A stretch of DNA of 9,946 nucleotides, taken from positions 1 through 9,946 of the forward strand of contig JAPPFQ010000451.1 in assembly GCA_028875135.1 (NCBI GenBank), read 5' to 3'. The DNA is from Acidobacteriota bacterium. Its GTDB lineage: Bacteria; Acidobacteriota; Terriglobia; Versatilivoradales; Versatilivoraceae. The notes beneath the pieces are model-generated. The model worked only from the letters and a program-made list of their open reading frames with translations. It was not told the DNA's origin and ran no database searches. Positions 6,166 to 9,946 of the stretch are shown here, piece after piece (positions within the stretch are counted from its first letter, which is position 1; every line of letters begins with the position of its first letter). The translations under genes and the position numbers were made by a program.

Positions 6166-7152
6166 CTACCGCTTGAAAAAGAAGTCCTCGGCGGTCTTGA
6201 TCAGGATTTGTTCCTTGTCCGCCGGGCTGAGAAAGTCGGCATGGTCCCGAATGAGTGCCACCGCCGGCTCGATCCCGTGGGGAGGGTCGGGCAAGGGATG
6301 CCTGGCGGGGCGGTCGGGGGGGAAGGGCGCATCGCTCTCCCACATGCATCGCTCCGGACCGAAGGCCGCCACCACCCGCTCGATCAAGGGCAGCAGGCTG
6401 GTATAGGGAGGAGTTCTGCCTCTGCTGTAGAAGGCCCCCACTTTCAGCATGACCCGCTTGTGTTCGGCCATGCGCAACAGGGCGGTGATGTCCTCCTCGG
6501 GGGAGCCCTCGTAAACCCCGGCAAAGTGGTCCAGGATGATGGGAGTTTCCGGGTAGCGGCCGCACATGCGGTCGACTTCGGGGAGATCCCGGGGCCCCAT
6601 CAGGAAGCTCAGGGCCAGGTTGTGATCGGCCCCCGCCTTGAACATCTTGTCGAATCCGGGGTGGTCCATCCACTGGGGACCGCCGCCCAACGGAGGACGG
6701 GTGCTGCCGCCGCGCACACGAAAGGCATAGACTCCCTGCCTGGAAAGGGCCACCATGGTCCGGTCGGGACTGGCCAGCGAGACGTCGGTGACCGCCGGAA
6801 TGATGCCGGTTCCCACGAAGTGTTCTGGGTCGTTGGCAATGACGTCCAGAATGTAGGAGTGGTCCAGGCCATACCAGGTCATCTGGATCAGGTTGATTTT
6901 ACCCACCCCGGACCGATGAGCCTCCTCAAGGAGCCTCTCCGCCGAAAAGCTCGGCACCCAGAGGTCCTCCGGCGTGAAGCCGTCAGCCAGCGGAAAGCGC
7001 TTGTGGTCGGAGCTCCAGATGTGAACGTGAGCATCCACGATGGGATGTTCAGTGGGCTTCGGTTTTGTGGGTTCCTTGTTGCCGCAAGCCGCCGCCATCA
7101 GTCCCGCCCCTCCGGCGGCCAGCAGCCATTCGCGCCGGCTCATGCTGTCCAT
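6166..7152 (-). CDS. Tat-exported metal-dependent amidohydrolase (amidohydrolase_2 / lactonase-like)
   Basis: A 328-residue TIM-barrel hydrolase. The N terminus has SRREWLLAAGGAG and a Cys at 23 (LMAAAC), so it is probably a Tat-translocated lipoprotein. The barrel begins with IVDAHVHIW (metal pair H42 and H44), continues with IILDHFAG (H209), and ends with MWESDAPFP (D274), the amidohydrolase_2 set. The VDAHVHIW start and WESDAP end resemble sugar-lactone hydrolases of COG3618 type, so lactone or cyclic amide hydrolysis is plausible but unproven. GGGAGG sits 6 nt before the ATG at 7152; a second ATG at 7143 is possible. The upstream aldolase gene stops only 12 nt before this start, and the RBS lies in that gap, so the two form an operon. 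Confidence 0.87.
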   Translation of the reverse strand: MDSMSRREWLLAAGGAGLMAAACGNKEPTKPKPTEHPIVDAHVHIWSSDHKRFPLADGFTPEDLWVPSFSAERLLEEAHRSGVGKINLIQMTWYGLDHSYILDVIANDPEHFVGTGIIPAVTDVSLASPDRTMVALSRQGVYAFRVRGGSTRPPLGGGPQWMDHPGFDKMFKAGADHNLALSFLMGPRDLPEVDRMCGRYPETPIILDHFAGVYEGSPEEDITALLRMAEHKRVMLKVGAFYSRGRTPPYTSLLPLIERVVAAFGPERCMWESDAPFPPDRPARHPLPDPPHGIEPAVALIRDHADFLSPADKEQILIKTAEDFFFKR

Positions 7153-7158
7153 GAATGA

Positions 7159-7164
7159 CCTCCC
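7159..7164 (-). promoter_or_regulatory. Ribosome binding site of the exported amidohydrolase
   Basis: GGGAGG on the minus strand, 6 nt from the ATG at 7152 and immediately after the aldolase stop codon. It supports 7152 over 7143 as the start. Confidence 0.6.
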
Positions 7165-8187
7165 TCAACTTTCCCGTCTCACCTCGGAATGGGAACGGGC
7201 AATTTCAGCGATGACTTCCTTGTCCTCGTCCGCCACCTGGGTCCCGGGCGGCCTGACCGGCCCGCCGGCCCGGCCCAGCGACTCCAGGGCCACCTTGATG
7301 GCGCTGATGCCATACCCGGGCTGAACCCCGCGCAGCTTGACCACCGGTTCGATCTTGTCCTTGAGAACCCGGTTCATCGGTTCCTTCTCTCCCGCCACGC
7401 CGTGCTTCCAGAAAGCGTGGCTGGCCTGGGGAACGAAGGTGGCCACCGCGGTGGTGTAGGCCCGGCCGCCCACCGGCAGCGTCTTGGCGGCGTGGCCTTC
7501 GCCCTCGGCCACCCAAAGAAAGTCTTCCGGCACCAGGTCGCCCAGCGCCAGGCCCACCCGGGTGTCGCCGCTGGGGTCCTTGAAGCCAATGATGTTCTCG
7601 ATTCGGGAGAGTCTCTTCAAGAGACGAGGCCAGTACTCCTCGGACCGGGGATAAATGAGCACTCCGATGTCGACCGCCTTTGCCACGTCCAGGCAGCAGC
7701 GGTAGGTCCCCTCCTCCAGACCCCAGCGGGAGCCCGGTGGAAAGACCAGCACGGCGTCGGCCCCCGACTGTTCGGCATTGCGGGCCATGCTCACGGCGTT
7801 GCGGTAGCCGCCGCCCACCCCGGCCACCACCGGCATTTTGCCGTCGGCCCCGGCCACCGCCGCCGTGACCAGCGCCCTGTGTTCTTCGATGTCCAGGCTG
7901 TAGAGCTCGCCCAGGCCCCCGGCAACCACGATGGTCATGTTCTGGTGGAAACCGCGGGCGTGATCGGCCACGTTGCGCCGCAGGCCCTCCGAATCCAATT
8001 CGAAGTCGCCGTGAAAGATGGTGACCATGAAGTTGTGGACGCCCTGCAGGGATTGAATCAGATCCTTGCGGTTTCGGGCCATTCGCGGCCGTGGCGCGGC
8101 CTGGCAGGCGGCCATGGGACCCAGGGCCAGGGTTCCGGCGGCCAGCGCCAGGTCCTGAACGAATCCTCTTCTGCTGTGTATTCTCAT
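7165..8187 (-). CDS. Tat-exported DapA/NAL-family aldolase or dehydratase
   Basis: A 340-residue protein from the ATG at 8187, chosen because a Tat signal starts right there (MRIHSRRGFVQDLALAAGTLALG) with a Cys at 28 (GPMAAC). The frame is open further upstream to 8286 with ATGs at 8229 and 8226; no start has a strong RBS. The catalytic domain has VVAGGLGELYSLDIEEH (GGxGE, binding the 2-keto acid carboxylate, 88-103), the barrel-core Tyr in GVLIYP (Y179) and the Schiff-base Lys in IIGFKDPSGD (K203). These define the dihydrodipicolinate synthase/N-acetylneuraminate lyase class I aldolase superfamily. The particular reaction (2-keto-3-deoxy sugar acid cleavage, lyase or dehydratase) cannot be fixed. 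Export is unusual for this family. It is the first gene of an operon with the exported amidohydrolase and is divergent from the 8411 gene. Confidence 0.88.
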   Translation of the reverse strand: MRIHSRRGFVQDLALAAGTLALGPMAACQAAPRPRMARNRKDLIQSLQGVHNFMVTIFHGDFELDSEGLRRNVADHARGFHQNMTIVVAGGLGELYSLDIEEHRALVTAAVAGADGKMPVVAGVGGGYRNAVSMARNAEQSGADAVLVFPPGSRWGLEEGTYRCCLDVAKAVDIGVLIYPRSEEYWPRLLKRLSRIENIIGFKDPSGDTRVGLALGDLVPEDFLWVAEGEGHAAKTLPVGGRAYTTAVATFVPQASHAFWKHGVAGEKEPMNRVLKDKIEPVVKLRGVQPGYGISAIKVALESLGRAGGPVRPPGTQVADEDKEVIAEIARSHSEVRRES

Positions 8188-8279
8188 AGGACGTATCCGG
8201 TAACTTGAAACTGATTTGGGCGCCATCATACTTGGTTGACCGGCGGCCAGCAACCTCGATCTGGCCGCCCTCGACCCCA

Positions 8280-8307
8280 TTGACAAGGCGCTTTGGGTCT
8301 GGATAGT
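8280..8307 (+). promoter_or_regulatory. Candidate sigma70-type promoter for the 8411 amidohydrolase
   Basis: TTGACA at 8280-8285 is a perfect -35 hexamer. After a 16-nt spacer comes GATAGT (8302-8307), four of six matches to the -10. Transcription would begin near 8314, just before the 18-bp inverted repeat, so the repeat would lie in the 5' untranslated region. Predicted from sequence only. Confidence 0.4.
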
Positions 8308-8320
8308 CTCTCTTTCGGAA

Positions 8321-8382
8321 GAGCCTTTTGCAAAATTCCGCAGGTAGGGGAGGCGCTAAACGAAGAATTTTGCAAAAGGCTC
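8321..8382. repeat. Perfect 18-bp inverted repeat with 26-nt loop in the divergent control region
   Basis: GAGCCTTTTGCAAAATTC (8321-8338) is exactly reverse-complementary to GAATTTTGCAAAAGGCTC (8365-8382). Each arm contains the palindrome TTTTGCAAAA (8326-8335 and 8368-8377), placed 42 bp apart, four helical turns. A 7-bp direct repeat TCGGAAG (8315-8321 and 8381-8387) brackets it. Readings are a double operator for a dimeric regulator of the two divergent transcripts, a 5'-leader hairpin, or a small MITE- or REP-like element with target-site duplication. Confidence 0.8.
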
Positions 8383-8400
8383 GGAAGCAAGACCGATCGG

Positions 8401-8406
8401 GGAGGG
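8401..8406 (+). promoter_or_regulatory. Ribosome binding site deciding the GTG start at 8411
   Basis: GGAGGG ends 4 nt before the GTG at 8411, good Shine-Dalgarno spacing, which supports this non-ATG start. Confidence 0.6.
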
Positions 8407-8410
8407 AAGT

Positions 8411-9496
8411 GTGGTTTCGGATTCCGGAGAAAAGGTGGAGCGGCCATTCTGGTCGGGGCGCCCGGTCATCGACTGCGACCTGCACAACGAAGTGCCCTCG
8501 CTGGGGGCGCTGAAGCCCTATCTGGCCGAGCACTGGTGCGCCTATATCGAGGAGTCGGCCTTTCGGGGGCCGGATTCCGACGACTATCCCAAGGCAGCAC
8601 CGACCTCCATTCGGCCGGGACTGGAATGGGACGCAGAGGTGGAGGGACAGCTTGCCCTCATGCGGCAGCAGGTGCTCGATCCTCTTCAGGTGGAATTCGG
8701 CCTGCTGGACTGCGCCTATCGGGTTCAGGGGGTGCACGACCCGGAACTGGCCGCCGCCCTGGCCTCGGCCATCAACCGGTGGCAGGCCGAGCACTGGCTG
8801 GACCGGGACCCCAGACTGCGTGCCTCCATCGTGGCCCCCACCCAGAACCCCGTGCTGGCGGCAAGGGAAATCGACCGCTGGGGCGCCGACGCCCGTTTCG
8901 TTCAGGCGGTCATGCCGGTCCGGTCGCTGATCCCTTACGGGAACCGGACTTACGACCCCATCTATGAAGCGGCCGTCCGTCACGACCTGGTGGTGGGGAT
9001 TCAGTTCGGAGGAGCCCCGGGCCATCCTCCCACCCCCAGCGGCTGGCTCTCCACTTACCTGGAGGAGTACGCCGCCATGGCCCAGGTCTTCCAGTCCCAG
9101 GTGACCAGCCTGATCGTGGAAGGGGTGTTCGATCGCTTTCCCGACCTGAGAGTGGCCCTGATCGAGGCCGGCTGTTCCTGGATGCCGTCGCTGATGTGGC
9201 GGCTCGACAAGGAGTGGCGGGGTCTGCGCCGAGACATCCCCTGGGTCAAGCGTCCACCCTCGGAATACATCCGCCGGCACATCCGGCTCACGCTGCAGCC
9301 CATGGACGCACCGCCATCCCAGGGGCAACTCCTGGAGGTCATCGGCCAACTGGATTCCGACGAAATGCTGATGTTCGCCACCGACCATCCCCACTGGCAC
9401 TTCGATCGCCTGGAAGAGTCCTTTCCCGCGGGCTTGTCCGACTCCCTGGCCCGCCGTGTGCTGGCTGAGAACGCCCGCTCCTTCTATCGGCTCTAG
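8411..9496 (+). CDS. Amidohydrolase_2 family metal-dependent hydrolase, cytoplasmic
   Basis: A 361-residue TIM-barrel hydrolase without a signal peptide. The first barrel strand reads VIDCDLHNEVPS (D21-C-D23-L-H25): the usual HxH metal pair is D-x-H, a variant known in ACMSD-like amidohydrolase_2 enzymes. Later motifs are GIQFGGAPGH (196-205), LIEAGCSWMPSLMWRLD (250-266, E252) and MFATDHPHWHFD (321-332, D325), the normal C-terminal metal-Asp strand SDxPH. Members are hydrolases or decarboxylases of carboxylated or lactone substrates; the substrate here is unknown. GTG start with GGAGGG just upstream. It is followed 215 nt later by a paralogue on the same strand and diverges from the aldolase operon. 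Confidence 0.88.
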   Translation: MVSDSGEKVERPFWSGRPVIDCDLHNEVPSLGALKPYLAEHWCAYIEESAFRGPDSDDYPKAAPTSIRPGLEWDAEVEGQLALMRQQVLDPLQVEFGLLDCAYRVQGVHDPELAAALASAINRWQAEHWLDRDPRLRASIVAPTQNPVLAAREIDRWGADARFVQAVMPVRSLIPYGNRTYDPIYEAAVRHDLVVGIQFGGAPGHPPTPSGWLSTYLEEYAAMAQVFQSQVTSLIVEGVFDRFPDLRVALIEAGCSWMPSLMWRLDKEWRGLRRDIPWVKRPPSEYIRRHIRLTLQPMDAPPSQGQLLEVIGQLDSDEMLMFATDHPHWHFDRLEESFPAGLSDSLARRVLAENARSFYRL

Positions 9497-9510
9497 TTGT
9501 CTCTGCGCCC

Positions 9511-9600
9511 CTCTTGCCGACTCTTGCAGATCCCTTATGAGCCTTCTCCAACCCCTTGGTGGCCCTTGGTCGTTCTTCGTGTCCCTTCGTGGACATCTTT
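9511..9600. repeat. Degenerate 10-nt phased repeat (CCCTTNGTGG-like)
   Basis: CTT recurs at about 10-nt steps across this stretch. The clearest units are CCCTTGGTGG (9553-9562), CCCTTGGTCG (9563-9572), TTCTTCGTGT (9573-9582) and CCCTTCGTGG (9583-9592). The other strand reads CCACGAAGGG-type units. It lies in the gap between two amidohydrolase paralogues and contains no credible gene. It resembles a decayed tandem repeat. Confidence 0.5.
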
Positions 9601-9711
9601 TGCCGGCTTGTCGGTTGGAGATGAAGCCTCGCCAGGACTTCCGGCCGGCGCCCGTGCTAAGATGAGAACGCCCGGGAACAAGCGGGCCAGGTTCGAGGAG
9701 AGCTTACGGTC

Positions 9712-9946
9712 ATGGCAACAGCGATAACTTCAAGGCAGGTCCCGACCGGCGGCAAAAGGTCGCGGCTGGAAGTCATCGACTGCGACATTCACAACATCAT
9801 CCCCTCCAATGAAACGCTCTACAAGTACCTTCCGGAGCGGTGGCGCCGGCACCATCAAAGGTTCGGACTTCGCGGACATCTGGGGGGATACTACCCGCGG
9901 GCGTTGATGAACGCCGCCCGCCACGATGCCTGGCCGCCTTCGGGAC
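9712..9946 (+). CDS. Amidohydrolase_2 family protein, 3' partial, paralogue of the 8411 gene
   Basis: An ATG at 9712, preceded by GAGGAG (9695-9700), opens a frame of 78 codons to the window end without a stop. After about 20 polar residues it reads EVIDCDIHNIIPS (D23-C-D25-I-H27), then LYKYLPERW and YYPRALMNAA. This aligns with the start of the 8411 product (VIDCDLHNEVPS, then LKPYLAEHW and YPKAAPT). It therefore carries the same D-x-D-x-H first strand of an amidohydrolase TIM barrel. The rest of the catalytic domain lies beyond the window. The two genes look like a tandem pair that has diverged. Confidence 0.8.
   Translation, partial: MATAITSRQVPTGGKRSRLEVIDCDIHNIIPSNETLYKYLPERWRRHHQRFGLRGHLGGYYPRALMNAARHDAWPPSG

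Noticed and set aside
6208..7158. 316-codon plus-strand frame antisense to the exported amidohydrolase
   Set aside because: Shadow of a gene with clear catalytic motifs on the minus strand.
7189..8208. 339-codon plus-strand frame antisense to the aldolase
   Set aside because: Shadow frame rich in His, Gly, Ala and Val, with no recognisable fold and no ribosome binding site; the minus-strand frame holds all aldolase motifs.
7205..9400. 731-codon open frame on the minus strand spanning two gene regions
   Set aside because: It overlaps the aldolase gene in another frame and lies antisense to the 8411 amidohydrolase. Composition is low-complexity Gly/Arg/Pro-rich, typical of shadows of GC-rich genes, and no domain motif is seen.
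1..9946. CRISPR arrays, tRNA or rRNA genes, and transposase genes
   Set aside because: No regularly spaced repeats with spacers, no cloverleaf-like or rRNA-like segments, and no transposase or integrase motifs were seen by eye on either strand.

Overview
The window is a GC-rich bacterial chromosomal segment with two visibly more AT-rich islands in it. Several products carry twin-arginine (Tat) signals followed by a Cys-containing lipobox-like site. They sit among amidohydrolase, DapA-like aldolase and creatininase genes, a mix I associate with Acidobacteriota or similar environmental lineages. That assignment is low-confidence inference; no rRNA or other marker gene is present.

Layout. 1-1695 (+) is the 3' part of an alkaline phosphatase superfamily hydrolase cut by the window edge. 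It converges on an endonuclease/exonuclease/phosphatase (EEP) gene (1706-2500, -) whose signal-peptide coding stretch continues upstream to about 2572 without a usable start codon. 2604-3367 (-) is an AT-richer two-gene module: a HicB-like antitoxin followed by a HicA-like toxin, with overlapping stop and start codons. 3368-3770 is non-coding. 3771-4790 (-) is a Tat-exported creatininase-family amidohydrolase. 4880-5940 (-) is the second AT-richer module: a PD-(D/E)XK nuclease-like protein overlapping a PIN-domain gene that is interrupted by an in-frame TAG. 6166-8187 (-) is a two-gene operon of a Tat-exported DapA/NAL-family aldolase and a Tat-exported metal-dependent amidohydrolase. A divergent control region with a perfect 18-bp inverted repeat separates it from 8411-9496 (+), a cytoplasmic amidohydrolase. 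A paralogue of that gene starts at 9712 and runs off the window.

How the genes work together. The metabolic genes (creatininase family, aldolase, three amidohydrolase_2 enzymes) look like a hydrolytic or catabolic cluster, with an exported arm on the minus strand and a cytoplasmic arm on the plus strand. The substrates cannot be read from sequence; a lactone or amide feeding a 2-keto-3-deoxy acid aldolase is one guess. Two compact toxin/nuclease-type modules lie between the metabolic genes. Both are on the minus strand, both have overlapping gene pairs, and both have the same 14-nt sequence upstream.

The most notable points are the amber-interrupted PIN gene with an intact remainder, the nuclease-like/PIN pair, the divergent HicBA-like pair, the duplicated TTTTGCAAAA palindrome just downstream of a candidate promoter, and the export signal on a normally cytosolic aldolase family.
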